Below the pieces are notes generated by a model. It worked only from the letters and a program-made list of their open reading frames with translations. It was not told the origin of the DNA and did no database searches. Source: Secundilactobacillus silagei JCM 19001 (lineage in GTDB: Bacteria; Bacillota; Bacilli; Lactobacillales; Lactobacillaceae). From it: a stretch of DNA of 64,000 bases. The stretch covers positions 1-64,000 of the forward strand of contig NZ_BCMG01000009.1 in the NCBI RefSeq assembly GCF_002217945.1, given 5' to 3'. Positions 27,015-35,548 of the stretch are shown here, piece after piece. The stretch's first letter is position 1. The number at the start of each line of letters is the position of its first letter. A program made the translations under genes and the position numbers.

Positions 27015-28553
27015 CTACATTTTCATTCCCATCTTGCGGTAAGAATCCATGCCGGCCATCCAGAGATCTTTGGGATCAATGCCCCGTTCTTTGGCGAAGG
27101 CGTTCATTAGCGTATCCATATCCATGAGCTTGTATTTTGGCATCGGTTTATCCGGATAGTAGGTTTGAATCTGGGCCATCATGCCGCCATCTTCATGTTC
27201 AATAATGTGGCAGTGATACATGTAAACACCGGGCAGATCGAAGCGAACGAGGATCCGGACAGTTTCACCCGGATTGACGCCAACGGTATCCTTGAACCCG
27301 TGTTCATTGGGATACGGTGCCTGACCGTTCCGGGAAATGACTAAAAATTCAGTTCCGTGAACGTGGAACGGGTGAACCATGCCGGATTCAGGCGAATTAG
27401 CATTGGTAATATCCCAGTATTGGGCTTGACCCACGGGTTGGGTGGCATCGATGCGCTGCATACTGAATTTCTTGTTGTCCATCATGACGCTTTCGTCCAT
27501 CCCGCTCATCACGATCTTACGGATTGGTGTTTTAGGATCAACTTTGGGTTTATCAATGGTCAATAGGTGATCTGGTAAAGCGGTGTTGTCGGGTGCAAAT
27601 TGATGAATTCTGAATTTCACGATTGGGGTATCGTCGGTGAACAACGTGACGGTCTGGCCATCATGGTAGCCAGCAAAATCAACCACGATCTCTGCACGTT
27701 CAGCACAGGTGAGCATCAAATGATCGAGGTAGACCGGTTCAGGCAAGAGGCTTGAATCGCCGCCAACTTGGGCGAATTTAAGGTCGTCTGAAAAATGCAG
27801 GCGCCATTCGCGGCGGTTAGCGCCATCCAAAATCCGCAGCCGGATCTTTTGCGTAGTCACGTCAAAGACTGGGTTGACAGTGCCGTTGATCATGGCAGTT
27901 GGACCCTGAACACCATCTGGATCGTAGTCAGCGTGGTAGTCCAGTTGATTATTTTCGTGGAAGCGCCGGTCTTGAAGAACCAGTGGAATATCGTCCACAC
28001 CGTAGTTATGTGGCAACGGCAAACTGTTAATGTGGTCGTCTTTGACCAGCACTAGGGTTGCCAGTCCGTGCCAGACCTGTTCAGCGGTCGATGGACACGG
28101 ATGGGCGTGCAGCCAAGTTGTTGCGGCGGGTTGATCTAAAGTGAAATCAATGTGTTTAGTTTCACCTGGATAGACGGGGGCATGACAGCCGCCATCAACG
28201 TATGGGCCGGAAACAATTAGGCCGTGCCAGTGGAAAGTGGTGAGTTCTGACAGGTGGTTTTCCAAAGCAACGTGAATGTGTTTACCAACGGGATAGACAA
28301 TTGTCTGACCCAGAATGGTGGCATTGTAGCCCCAGGTCTTGGTTTTTTGACCCGGCAAAATTTGGGTTTCACCGGCTTGAGCCGTTACGGTGTACCAGAT
28401 ATCAGTATCGGTTTCTTTATCGGGTTTTAGTAAGGCTGGAATTGCCAGCGGCTTTTCAGGCGCATCAGCGACTTCAAGCGGTACGTAACCCCCGTCATGA
28501 GTGTTAAATGCAGGTTCGTCAAAAAAATAGTTATGATAGATTTCTTTACTCAT
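27015..28553 (-). CDS. Multicopper oxidase (laccase-like)
   Basis: A 512-residue three-cupredoxin oxidase that couples one-electron substrate oxidation to reduction of oxygen to water. Four copper-binding blocks are present: HWHGL, HAHPCPS, HPFHVHGTEF and HCHIIEHEDGGMM, giving the type 1 site and the trinuclear cluster. The C-terminus is Met-rich (MAGMDSYRKMGMKM). There is no signal peptide or Tat motif, since it begins MSKEIYHNYFFDEPAF, so it should be cytoplasmic. GAGGAGAA lies 6 bases before the ATG. Lactobacillar relatives oxidise phenols, Mn(II), Cu(I) or biogenic amines; which applies here is open. A Met-rich small membrane protein is divergently encoded. Confidence 0.92.
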   Translation of the reverse strand: MSKEIYHNYFFDEPAFNTHDGGYVPLEVADAPEKPLAIPALLKPDKETDTDIWYTVTAQAGETQILPGQKTKTWGYNATILGQTIVYPVGKHIHVALENHLSELTTFHWHGLIVSGPYVDGGCHAPVYPGETKHIDFTLDQPAATTWLHAHPCPSTAEQVWHGLATLVLVKDDHINSLPLPHNYGVDDIPLVLQDRRFHENNQLDYHADYDPDGVQGPTAMINGTVNPVFDVTTQKIRLRILDGANRREWRLHFSDDLKFAQVGGDSSLLPEPVYLDHLMLTCAERAEIVVDFAGYHDGQTVTLFTDDTPIVKFRIHQFAPDNTALPDHLLTIDKPKVDPKTPIRKIVMSGMDESVMMDNKKFSMQRIDATQPVGQAQYWDITNANSPESGMVHPFHVHGTEFLVISRNGQAPYPNEHGFKDTVGVNPGETVRILVRFDLPGVYMYHCHIIEHEDGGMMAQIQTYYPDKPMPKYKLMDMDTLMNAFAKERGIDPKDLWMAGMDSYRKMGMKM

Positions 28554-28641
28554 ACTACTGTTCTCCTCTCATGTTCACCTCTATTATACCGCGATTATGC
28601 AAAAACATGATATTTTTAAGGAACACCTAAATAATTTGTAT

Positions 28642-28647
28642 TATAAT
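28642..28647 (+). promoter_or_regulatory. -10 box for the small membrane gene
   Basis: A perfect TATAAT 27 bases before the start codon; no clear -35. Confidence 0.45.
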
Positions 28648-28673
28648 ATAACAGTAGAAAGAGGGAAGATAAG

Positions 28674-28835
28674 ATGAGTTTGATGTCTAAGGGCTTTTTA
28701 TGGCTATTACTGGGTTTAAATATCATCTTAATTGGTTTTTTGATCAGTATGAATAATATGGCTGCCATGTGGATGATGGCCATCATTATGTTATTGGATT
28801 CAATTGGATCGCTGTTTGCGGTTTATCGAAGATAA
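28674..28835 (+). CDS. 53-residue Met-rich two-helix membrane protein
   Basis: A short gene from ATG 28674 to TAA 28835. The 53 residues form two hydrophobic helices, LWLLLGLNIILIGFLIS and AAMWMMAIIMLLDSIGSLFAVY, joined by a short loop NNM and ending in YRR. Nine of 53 residues are Met, five of them around the second helix start (MNNMAAMWMM). GAGGGAAG precedes the start by 5-7 bases and a TATAAT lies upstream. It is divergent from the multicopper oxidase and ends near a hairpin. I do not recognise the family; a link to copper is only a guess from composition and neighbour. Confidence 0.65.
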   Translation: MSLMSKGFLWLLLGLNIILIGFLISMNNMAAMWMMAIIMLLDSIGSLFAVYRR

Positions 28836-28846
28836 GTGGGGTTAAA

Positions 28847-28888
28847 AAAGCAGCTCACAAAATCAGTTAAGATTTTGTGAGCTGCTTT
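28847..28888 (-). terminator. Terminator of the HAD gene
   Basis: Perfect 18-bp stem (28847-28864 with 28871-28888) with TTTTTT on the minus-strand side; it may also end the small plus-strand gene. Confidence 0.85.
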
Positions 28889-28918
28889 GAATGTCCGGCC
28901 AAACGTAAATTGTCAGGA

Positions 28919-29629
28919 CTAGTAATTCGTGACGTTCATGGCTTGCAGCAGTTCGGCCAGTTCAGCGGATGACTCAACCGTTTGATCGGGAATCAGCTCT
29001 GATTTTGGCATATCTAAATGCCGGTGGTTAAACCAAAAGGCGTGCCAGCCAGCTTGCTTAGCACCAACCATGTCCTTTTCAAAATTATCACCGATATAAA
29101 CGACTTCGTTAGCTTGTAAATTCATTAGCCGGTTAAAGTGGGTGAAAATCCTTGGATCCGGTTTTCGTAAGCCAACCTCATCAGAGATCACAACGTTTTC
29201 TTTTTTGATCCAGCGCTGCAGATCAAGATGGGAGACTTTTTCGGACTGAGTAGAACTTTCACCATTGGTGATCACACCTAACTCATAGTGATTTTTCAAA
29301 AGTGGCAATTGGGCCTGAATATCTGAAAATAAAGTAATCTTTTTTGCCTCTGCATGGTAACGATCACAAAAGGCGAGCCAAACTGAATTGGCTAAAGTTG
29401 GCAGTTCATGCTGTGACAACACGTCATTAAGACGGTCGAAAACATGGTTCATTGTCAATGTTTCTAGGTTTGCGACTCGATCATTCATGTGCTTGAAGAC
29501 CTTGAACAGGTCCGTCAGCACGTGACCGGAAACCGCTGGGTCGTTCCAGACTGAAAGTAATGCTTGCCGGAACGGTCGTTGTTGATCATAGAGCGTATCA
29601 TCAAGATCAAAAACGATGGCTTTGAGCAT
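28919..29629 (-). CDS. HAD-family hydrolase, YjjG-like
   Basis: A 236-residue haloacid dehalogenase-fold phosphatase. Motif I is FDLDDTLYD with both Asp, motif II VITNGESS, motif III the Lys of RKPDPRIF and motif IV IGDNFEKDMVGAKQAG. A helical cap lies between residues 20 and 100. YjjG-type members dephosphorylate nucleotides or damaged pyrimidine monophosphates; the substrate here is not certain. The ATG at 29629 follows GAGGAGG by 7 bases; a TTG further upstream is not needed. It is divergent from rpsB and stands alone. Confidence 0.88.
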   Translation of the reverse strand: MLKAIVFDLDDTLYDQQRPFRQALLSVWNDPAVSGHVLTDLFKVFKHMNDRVANLETLTMNHVFDRLNDVLSQHELPTLANSVWLAFCDRYHAEAKKITLFSDIQAQLPLLKNHYELGVITNGESSTQSEKVSHLDLQRWIKKENVVISDEVGLRKPDPRIFTHFNRLMNLQANEVVYIGDNFEKDMVGAKQAGWHAFWFNHRHLDMPKSELIPDQTVESSAELAELLQAMNVTNY

Positions 29630-29720
29630 AATCGGTTCCTCCTCGAAGTTCTGCGAAGTGTAGTGTAACACGAATGTAACATTTATTTCAAATATTTTTT
29701 ATTTAAAAGGCGGCTAAGGG

Positions 29721-29749
29721 TTGCTATGAACGCATAAAACGAGTATACT
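29721..29749 (+). promoter_or_regulatory. rpsB promoter
   Basis: TTGCTA, a 17-base spacer and TATACT; the leader to rpsB is about 110 nt. Confidence 0.65.
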
Positions 29750-29788
29750 AATTTTCGGCTGATTGCCACAATTCACACTCTGAGTAAT

Positions 29789-29821
29789 ATACTAAGCAGT
29801 GCTCGGAAGAGTTCTTAGTAT
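29789..29821 (+). promoter_or_regulatory. rpsB leader stem-loop
   Basis: ATACTAAG (29789-29796) and CTTAGTAT (29814-29821) are perfect complements around a 17-base loop, in the 5-prime leader. It has no T run, so it is not a terminator; a ribosomal-protein or RNA-processing site is possible. Confidence 0.5.
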
Positions 29822-29865
29822 AAATGACCTCAGGGGAGGAAAAAAACTTTGATGGAGGCTATTTC

Positions 29866-30624
29866 ATGGCTGTTATTACAATGAAACAATTACTTGAAGC
29901 AGGTGTCCACTTTGGTCACCAAACTCGTCGCTGGAACCCTAAAATGAAGGATTATATCTTCACTGAACGTAACGGGATCTACATTATTGACTTACAAAAG
30001 ACGGTTAAGTTGATCGACGTTGCCTACAACTTCGTTAAGGACGAAGCATCTAAGGGTGCTGTCGTACTTTTCGTTGGTACTAAGAAGCAAGCCCAAGATT
30101 CTATTGAAGAAGAAGCTACTCGCGCTGGTCAATTTTACGTTAACCACCGTTGGTTGGGTGGAACTTTGACCAACTGGAACACCATTCAAACCCGTATCAA
30201 GCGTTTGAAGGATCTTAAGAAGATGGCAACCGATGGTACTTTTGATCGTCTGCCAAAGAAGGAAGTTTCTTTACTGAAGAAGTCAACTGACAAGTTGGAA
30301 CGGTTCTTAGGCGGTATCGAAGATATGCCTAAGATTCCTGACGTTATGTTTGTTGTTGACCCTCGTAAGGAACAAATCGCCGTTAAGGAAGCTCAAAAGC
30401 TGAACATCCCAATCGTTGCTATGGTTGATACTAACACCGACCCAGACGATATCGACGTTATCATTCCTTCTAACGATGATGCTATTCGTGCCGTTCGCTT
30501 GATCACAAGCAAGATGGCCGATGCCGTTATCGAAGGCCGTCAAGGTGAAGACGAAGCTGCTCAAGCAGATGCTGACAAAGATGCTGCTGACAGCAAAGAC
30601 GCTTCAGAAAACGCTGCTAAATAG
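29866..30624 (+). CDS. rpsB: 30S ribosomal protein S2
   Basis: A 252-residue small-subunit ribosomal protein that bridges head and body of the 30S particle. The N-terminus [27 protein letters not shown] is diagnostic, as are [14 protein letters not shown] and [13 protein letters not shown] lactobacillus-type acidic, Ala-rich tail ([20 protein letters not shown]) ends it. GGAGG lies 8 bases before the ATG at 29866. tsf follows, the universal pairing. Codon use is strongly biased as in highly expressed genes. Confidence 0.98.
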   Translation: MAVITMKQLLEAGVHFGHQTRRWNPKMKDYIFTERNGIYIIDLQKTVKLIDVAYNFVKDEASKGAVVLFVGTKKQAQDSIEEEATRAGQFYVNHRWLGGTLTNWNTIQTRIKRLKDLKKMATDGTFDRLPKKEVSLLKKSTDKLERFLGGIEDMPKIPDVMFVVDPRKEQIAVKEAQKLNIPIVAMVDTNTDPDDIDVIIPSNDDAIRAVRLITSKMADAVIEGRQGEDEAAQADADKDAADSKDASENAAK

Positions 30625-30656
30625 TTTATAACATTTGTTAAAAACCATCAGTGCTT

Positions 30657-30712
30657 AGGCTGGCTTGAAAATGTGGACCCGCGAGGCCTGATTATTTTCA
30701 GGCCAGCCTTTT
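30657..30712 (+). promoter_or_regulatory. Overlapping hairpins between rpsB and tsf
   Basis: An outer stem pairs AGGCTGGC (30657-30664) with GCCAGCCT (30702-30709), followed by TTTT. An inner one pairs GGCCTGA (30685-30691) with TCAGGCC (30698-30704). The two share three bases, so they compete or stack. This fits a partial terminator or processing site that tunes tsf relative to rpsB. Confidence 0.5.
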
Positions 30713-30760
30713 GTGTTGGTGTGATGCGACTCATTTTTAATTCATTAAGGAGGCCATAAC

Positions 30761-31642
30761 ATGGCAAAAATTACTGCAAAAATGGTTAAGGAACTTCGTG
30801 ACAAGACTAGCGTTGGGATGATGGACGCTAAGAAAGCCCTCGTTGCTACTGATGGCGACACAGATAAGGCCGTTGATTTCCTGCGTGAAAAGGGGATCGC
30901 TAAAGCCGAAAAGAAGAGCAGCAACGTGGCTGCTAACGGTTTAGCTGACATCGTTGAAAACGGCAACGTGGCTGCCATTACCGAAATTAACTCTGAAACT
31001 GATTTCGTGGCTTCTAACGACCGGTTCAAGAACTTGGTTAAGACCATCACTGATCTGATTGCTGCTAACAAGCCAGCTGATATGGATGCTGCTTTAGCAT
31101 TGAAGAACGATGCTGGTCAAACCATCAACGAAATGATCATCGAACAGACTCAAGTGACTTCAGAACACACGTCACTTCGTCGTTTCCAAGTTGTTGAAAA
31201 GAACGACAACGAAGTCTTTGGTGCTTACCTCCATAACGGTGGCCAAATTGCTTCTTTAGTTGTTCTTGAAGGTGCTGATGCTAGCGTTGCTAAGAACGTT
31301 GCTATGCACGTTGCAGCCGTTAACCCAGAATTTGTTTCTCGTGACGACATTCCTGCAACTCGTTTGGATCACGAACGCGAAGTCTTGAAGAAGGAAGCCT
31401 TAAACGAAGGCAAGCCTGAAAAGATCGTTGAAAAGATGGTTGAAGGCCGTCTGCGTAAATTCTTGTCAGAGATCAGTCTTGCTGACCAAGAATTTGTCAT
31501 GGATTCTGACCAAACCGTTAGCCAATACGTTGCTTCAAAGGGCGGCAAGCTGAAGAGCTTCGTCCGTTACGAAGTTGGTGAAGGTATCGAAGTTGAAAAG
31601 AAGAACTTCGAAGATGAAGTTAACGACCAAATCAACGGCTAA
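30761..31642 (+). CDS. tsf: Elongation factor Ts
   Basis: A 293-residue guanine-nucleotide exchange factor for EF-Tu. The N-terminal UBA-like part includes [17 protein letters not shown] (TDVGM-type motif with Ser for Asp), followed by [20 protein letters not shown] and the core [18 protein letters not shown] lies 6 bases before the ATG. It is cotranscribed with rpsB through a hairpin region and ends at a strong terminator, so pyrH is a separate unit. Confidence 0.98.
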   Translation: MAKITAKMVKELRDKTSVGMMDAKKALVATDGDTDKAVDFLREKGIAKAEKKSSNVAANGLADIVENGNVAAITEINSETDFVASNDRFKNLVKTITDLIAANKPADMDAALALKNDAGQTINEMIIEQTQVTSEHTSLRRFQVVEKNDNEVFGAYLHNGGQIASLVVLEGADASVAKNVAMHVAAVNPEFVSRDDIPATRLDHEREVLKKEALNEGKPEKIVEKMVEGRLRKFLSEISLADQEFVMDSDQTVSQYVASKGGKLKSFVRYEVGEGIEVEKKNFEDEVNDQING

Positions 31643-31652
31643 ACTGACTTTT

Positions 31653-31686
31653 AAAAAAGGTGTACGTGCGACGTACACCTTTTTTT
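31653..31686 (+). terminator. tsf terminator
   Basis: Perfect 15-bp stem (AAAAAAGGTGTACGT with its complement), GCG loop, T run. Confidence 0.9.
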
Positions 31687-31729
31687 ATGCAATTTAACCG
31701 GGTTACGACTGTTGGTCGATACTGGTTTA

Positions 31730-31738
31730 TGATAGAAT
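31730..31738 (+). promoter_or_regulatory. Extended -10 promoter upstream of pyrH
   Basis: TGATAGAAT fits TGnTANAAT; TTGGTC is 15 bases further up. It would give a leader of about 355 nt. Confidence 0.45.
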
Positions 31739-31744
31739 TACACA

Positions 31745-32099
31745 AGGAAACTAAAAAGAAAAATTGTGATAACGGTATTTTGCACTGCAGGCTAGAAAAC
31801 AGAAAGAAGGAAAACTGCTACTGATTTGAACCTAGCCAAAATCCAGCCGAAAGTGCAACGCATTTCATTAATATTTTATTCATTAAAATGGTGATTGGGA
31901 TGCTGTCTTAATATGAGAAATACTGAAAACTTTGTCTTAGCCGACTAAACAATAGGCTGCAAAGGGATGTACCGGCGGCTAGCCGGGAATTAACGCTTGT
32001 GGACTATCAGATTAACCGTCGTAGTGAGTTTAAACTAGCCGGGATAGGTTGAAGCAAGAATCATCAATAACTGTATCAGTTATTAGTAGCAGACACACG
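31745..32099 (+). ncRNA. Candidate structured leader RNA of pyrH
   Basis: This gap of about 450 bases between tsf and pyrH has no convincing gene but dense secondary structure. GCACT (31782-31786) pairs with AGTGC (31852-31856), enclosing GGCTAG (31790-31795) with CTAGCC (31832-31837). CTTTG (31930-31934) pairs with CAAAG (31960-31964), enclosing AGCC with GGCT. CCGGC (31972-31976) pairs with GCCGG (31982-31986). The decamer CTAGCCGGGA recurs at 31979 and 32035, offering alternative pairings. Two tiny back-to-back open frames (31888-31911 and 31913-31948) could be leader peptides but lack good ribosome sites. It may be a cis-acting leader or a separate small RNA. I could not match it to a known riboswitch, RNase P, tmRNA, 6S or SRP RNA. 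Confidence 0.5.
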
Positions 32100-32822
32100 A
32101 TGTCGGATTTAAAGTATAAACGCGTTGTTTTAAAGCTGAGTGGTGAAGCCTTAGCCGGTGATCAAGGCTTTGGAATCCATCCACCAGTCATTAAAACAGT
32201 TGCCAAGGAAATTAAAGAAGTTTTTGATTTAGGCCTTCAAATTGGGATCGTCGTTGGTGGCGGTAACATGTGGCGCGGTGAATCAGGTGCTCAGATGGGC
32301 ATGGAACGCGCACAGGCCGACTATATTGGAATGCTGGCGACCATTATGAACGGTCTTGCTTTGCAAGATAATCTTGAATCGATCGGTGTTCCAACTCGGG
32401 TTCAGACCTCGATTGAAATGCGTGCCATTGCCGAACCCTATATTCGGCGCAAGGCAATTCGGCATTTAGAAAAAGACCGGGTCGTTATCTTTGCCGGCGG
32501 TACTGGCAGTCCGTATTTTTCAACCGATACCACAGCTGCTTTACGGGCAGCTGAAATCAGTGCTGACGCGATCTTAATGGCTAAGAACGGTGTCGACGGC
32601 GTTTATTCAGCTGATCCAAACGTTGATCCAAACGCGGTTAAATTCGATCACCTGACCCATATGGATATCATCAATAAGGGGCTGCACGTGATGGATTCAA
32701 CCGCCAGCACCTTGTCGATGGATAACAATATTCCATTGGTCGTATTTAACTTGAATCATCCTGGAAACATTAAGAAGGTTGTCCTTGGTGAAAACATCGG
32801 GACAACGGTAAGGGGGAAATAG
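32100..32822 (+). CDS. pyrH: UMP kinase
   Basis: A 240-residue bacterial UMP kinase of the amino-acid-kinase fold that makes UDP for RNA, DNA and cell-wall precursors. It begins [15 protein letters not shown], has [12 protein letters not shown] and the [20 protein letters not shown] loop. The family start is the ATG at 32100 (MSDLKYK), which has no clear Shine-Dalgarno sequence just before it, unusual in this window; a TTG at 32049 after GGGATAGG would add 17 untypical residues. Initiation may depend on the structured leader. frr follows after two bases, so the pair is coupled. Confidence 0.95.
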   Translation: MSDLKYKRVVLKLSGEALAGDQGFGIHPPVIKTVAKEIKEVFDLGLQIGIVVGGGNMWRGESGAQMGMERAQADYIGMLATIMNGLALQDNLESIGVPTRVQTSIEMRAIAEPYIRRKAIRHLEKDRVVIFAGGTGSPYFSTDTTAALRAAEISADAILMAKNGVDGVYSADPNVDPNAVKFDHLTHMDIINKGLHVMDSTASTLSMDNNIPLVVFNLNHPGNIKKVVLGENIGTTVRGK

Positions 32823-32824
32823 GT

Positions 32825-33382
32825 ATGGCAAACCCAATTATTGACGAAGCAAAAGTGAAGATGCAAAAGGCAGAAAAGGCGTTAAACCGGGAGTTCGGTA
32901 CGATTCGTGCCGGCCGTGCAAATGCCAGTCTGTTAAGTCGGGTAACGGTTCAGTATTATGGTGTTGAGACACCTATCAATCAGGTGGCTGCAATTACCGT
33001 GCCAGAACCACGGGTCATCTTAGTTACCCCATTTGACAAGTCTGCTTTGGAAGACGTACAAAAGGGCATTATGGAATCAGATCTAGGGATTACCCCAGCT
33101 AACGACGGTTCCGCACTGCGGTTGGTTGTTCCTCAACTGACTGAAGAACGCCGTAAGGAATTGGCTAAACAAGTCAAGGCCGTTGCTGAAGAGGGTAAGG
33201 TGGCTGTTCGTAACGTCCGGCGTGAAGCCATGGACGCCTTGAAAAAGGGTCATAAGAACGGTGATTTCACTGATGATCAAATTCATGATCTGGAAAAACA
33301 AGTTCAAAAAGAAACTGACGCTGCGGTTAAACAAATTGATAAGCAGACGGATGATAAAGAACAAGAAATTATTACTGGCTAG
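32825..33382 (+). CDS. frr: Ribosome recycling factor
   Basis: A 185-residue tRNA-shaped factor that, with EF-G, splits post-termination ribosomes. The three-helix bundle is evident: [26 protein letters not shown], the small hinge domain around [20 protein letters not shown], and [26 protein letters not shown]. Length is the family norm. AAGGGGGAAATAGGT precedes the ATG. It is coupled to pyrH, as in most bacteria. Confidence 0.98.
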   Translation: MANPIIDEAKVKMQKAEKALNREFGTIRAGRANASLLSRVTVQYYGVETPINQVAAITVPEPRVILVTPFDKSALEDVQKGIMESDLGITPANDGSALRLVVPQLTEERRKELAKQVKAVAEEGKVAVRNVRREAMDALKKGHKNGDFTDDQIHDLEKQVQKETDAAVKQIDKQTDDKEQEIITG

Positions 33383-33406
33383 TCATTGAACGAAAGGAAC
33401 TTATAC

Positions 33407-33817
33407 ATGGCAAATGACGATGAAACAGTTGAAATCACGCCCGGCACACCACAGTTTGCCAAAATGGTTTTTAAACTGAACGATGCTGTCACCGACGAAA
33501 ACTTAGCGGTTTTGAATTATAACGGTAATGAGCTGACTCAAATTCAAGATGGTGTTTACGCACAACCCGCTTTTGTGAATGACAAGTTCAATCTTTTCTT
33601 TGTGATCACGCAGCTGATTGAAGAAGATTGGATCATTGCCTTTTCAAAAGCCACGATTGAAAACGATTCTGAAATTACGGATCTGAGCGAACCAATTCCA
33701 ACCGGCGAAGGGTTGAACAAACTTGGTGAAGTTAGCCCAGATGATGCTAATAATTTGCTGCAGTATTTTAATACGTTATCTGATGCTAACCGTGGTGAAT
33801 GGCGTTTACTTCAGTAG
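33407..33817 (+). CDS. Unknown protein between frr and uppS
   Basis: A 136-residue acidic soluble protein that I do not recognise. It has no signal peptide, membrane segment or Cys. Visible features are an acidic N-terminus (MANDDETVEI), a probable alpha/beta core (NLFFVITQLIEEDWIIAFSKATI) and a C-terminal helix (DDANNLLQYFNTLSDANRGEW). I start it at the ATG at 33407, preceded by GAAAGGA; the ATG at 33386 has no ribosome site. It lies 24 bases behind frr and is followed by a terminator, so it is the last gene of pyrH-frr. A translation-linked role is suggested only by position. Confidence 0.72.
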   Translation: MANDDETVEITPGTPQFAKMVFKLNDAVTDENLAVLNYNGNELTQIQDGVYAQPAFVNDKFNLFFVITQLIEEDWIIAFSKATIENDSEITDLSEPIPTGEGLNKLGEVSPDDANNLLQYFNTLSDANRGEWRLLQ

Positions 33818-33850
33818 CTTATTTAAATTCTGTTAAATAATCGCTTAAAG

Positions 33851-33882
33851 CAGAGTTGGGATAGTCGACAACTCTGTTTTTT
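33851..33882 (+). terminator. Terminator of the pyrH-frr unit
   Basis: Perfect 8-bp stem CAGAGTTG/CAACTCTG followed by TTTTTT. Confidence 0.85.
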
Positions 33883-33922
33883 GGTATGATTAGACTTTGA
33901 AAGCTAATTTGGAGGTGCCATC

Positions 33923-34696
33923 TTGTTTTCTTGGCTTAATAATAATCAATCAGGGGAACCTGAAAAAATAGAATTAGATCCGAATAACATTCCAGCGCAC
34001 GTGGCCATTATTATGGATGGCAACGGCCGCTGGGCCCAAAAGCGGCATTTACCACGAGTTGCCGGCCATAAACAGGGGATGGAGACCGTTAAGACCATCA
34101 CGAAAGCAGCCAGTGATCTGGGCATTAAAGTGCTGACGCTCTATGCGTTTTCAACTGAAAATTGGAAGCGGCCAACCGATGAAGTGAATTATCTGATGAA
34201 GTTGCCCGTCGATTTCTTTGATACCTTCGTGCCGGAATTGATTAGTAATAATGTTCGGGTCAACGTTATGGGCTATACGGATCAATTACCAAAAAAGACT
34301 CAAAAGGCGGTTGCGGATGCGATCGAAGATACTAAGAATTGCGATGGCATGGTCTTGAACTTTGCTTTAAACTACGGCAGCCGTGCGGAAATTACGACTG
34401 CGGTGCAAGAAATCGCGCAATCGGTGCAGCAGGGTCAATTGAAGCCGGAAGAGATTACGGCAGACATGATCAGTTCACACCTGATGACGGCATCATTGGG
34501 GCAGTATCAAGACCCAGACGTGGTCATCAGAACGTCAGGTGAGGAGCGAATCTCTAACTTCTTGCTGTGGCAGATTGCTTATTCAGAATTTGTTTTCATG
34601 GCGCCGCACTGGCCGGAATTTACTGCCGACCTATTAGCACAAGCCATTTATGAGTATCAACATCGCAAACGTCGCTTTGGCGGGTTAACGAAATAA
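33923..34696 (+). CDS. uppS: Undecaprenyl diphosphate synthase
   Basis: A 257-residue cis-prenyltransferase that adds eight isopentenyl units to farnesyl diphosphate to form the lipid carrier for wall synthesis. The catalytic block [26 protein letters not shown] and [15 protein letters not shown] are all present. The start is TTG at 33923 after GGAGGTG. It opens a run uppS-cdsA-rseP-proS-polC, the order seen across Firmicutes. Its isoprenoid precursors come from the mevalonate pathway that includes mvaS at 4.8 kb. Confidence 0.97.
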   Translation: MFSWLNNNQSGEPEKIELDPNNIPAHVAIIMDGNGRWAQKRHLPRVAGHKQGMETVKTITKAASDLGIKVLTLYAFSTENWKRPTDEVNYLMKLPVDFFDTFVPELISNNVRVNVMGYTDQLPKKTQKAVADAIEDTKNCDGMVLNFALNYGSRAEITTAVQEIAQSVQQGQLKPEEITADMISSHLMTASLGQYQDPDVVIRTSGEERISNFLLWQIAYSEFVFMAPHWPEFTADLLAQAIYEYQHRKRRFGGLTK

Positions 34697-34719
34697 CTGA
34701 GGTAAAAAGGAGTTTATAA

Positions 34720-35508
34720 ATGAGACAACGGGTCATTACGGCGGTGATCGCCTTAATTATCTTCATTCCAATTATTATTGCTGGGGGCGTTTGGGTCGAT
34801 ATTGCGGCTAGCGTGCTTGGTTTGATTGCACTTTCAGAGATTTTAGTGATGAGAAAAAAGCTGGTTATTTCATGGGAGGCCGTTTTATCAGGGCTGACTT
34901 TGTTACTGATCATCCTGCCAGATTTCTGGCACGATATTTTGCCAGGACACTTGAATTTAACCTTCGTGATTTACGGGTTCATCGTGTTACTTTTGATGTA
35001 CACCGTTTTTTCCAAGAATCGGTTTTCGTTCGATGATGCAGCGGTGTTAACCATTGGTGCCATTTATATTGGCATGGGGTTTCACTACTTCATCGTGGCC
35101 GATGCAACGAGTTTATCAACCATTTTCTTTGCGCTCTTTACCGTTTGGATCACGGATAGCGGTGCTTACATGATCGGCCGTAAACTCGGCCGGCATAAAT
35201 TGGCGCCGCACATCAGTCCCAATAAAACGTGGGAAGGGTCAATTGGCGGTACCATAGTGGCCACCATTATTGTGGCAATCTACGTTTATTTCTATCCCCA
35301 AGGCGACTATAGTTGGCTAGTAACGGTATTGTTCACAATTGTACTGTCAATTATCGGTCAAATTGGTGACCTAGTGGAATCGGCATTAAAACGCTATTAC
35401 GGGGTCAAAGATTCTGGCAAGATCTTACCAGGTCACGGCGGTATTTTAGACCGCTTTGACAGTCTCTTATTAGTATTGCCAGCCTTACATTTGCTGGGCT
35501 TTATGTAA
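34720..35508 (+). CDS. cdsA: Phosphatidate cytidylyltransferase
   Basis: A 262-residue integral membrane enzyme that makes CDP-diacylglycerol from phosphatidic acid and CTP. Seven or eight hydrophobic segments span the chain, and the C-terminal signature GHGGILDRFDSLLLVLPA carries the two Asp that bind magnesium. SPNKTWEGSIGG is the second conserved block. AAAAAGGAG lies 7-8 bases before the ATG. It uses the product of PlsC (11.2 kb). Confidence 0.96.
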   Translation: MRQRVITAVIALIIFIPIIIAGGVWVDIAASVLGLIALSEILVMRKKLVISWEAVLSGLTLLLIILPDFWHDILPGHLNLTFVIYGFIVLLLMYTVFSKNRFSFDDAAVLTIGAIYIGMGFHYFIVADATSLSTIFFALFTVWITDSGAYMIGRKLGRHKLAPHISPNKTWEGSIGGTIVATIIVAIYVYFYPQGDYSWLVTVLFTIVLSIIGQIGDLVESALKRYYGVKDSGKILPGHGGILDRFDSLLLVLPALHLLGFM

Positions 35509-35548
35509 ACATTAGCAAATCGAGTTTATTACGAAAGGATCGACGTCT

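Noticed and set aside
31940-32000. T-box-like element before pyrH
   Set aside because: GGGATGTACCGG recalls the T-box core, but the match to AGGGTGGNACCGCG is poor, no terminator follows, and pyrH is not an amino-acid-related gene.
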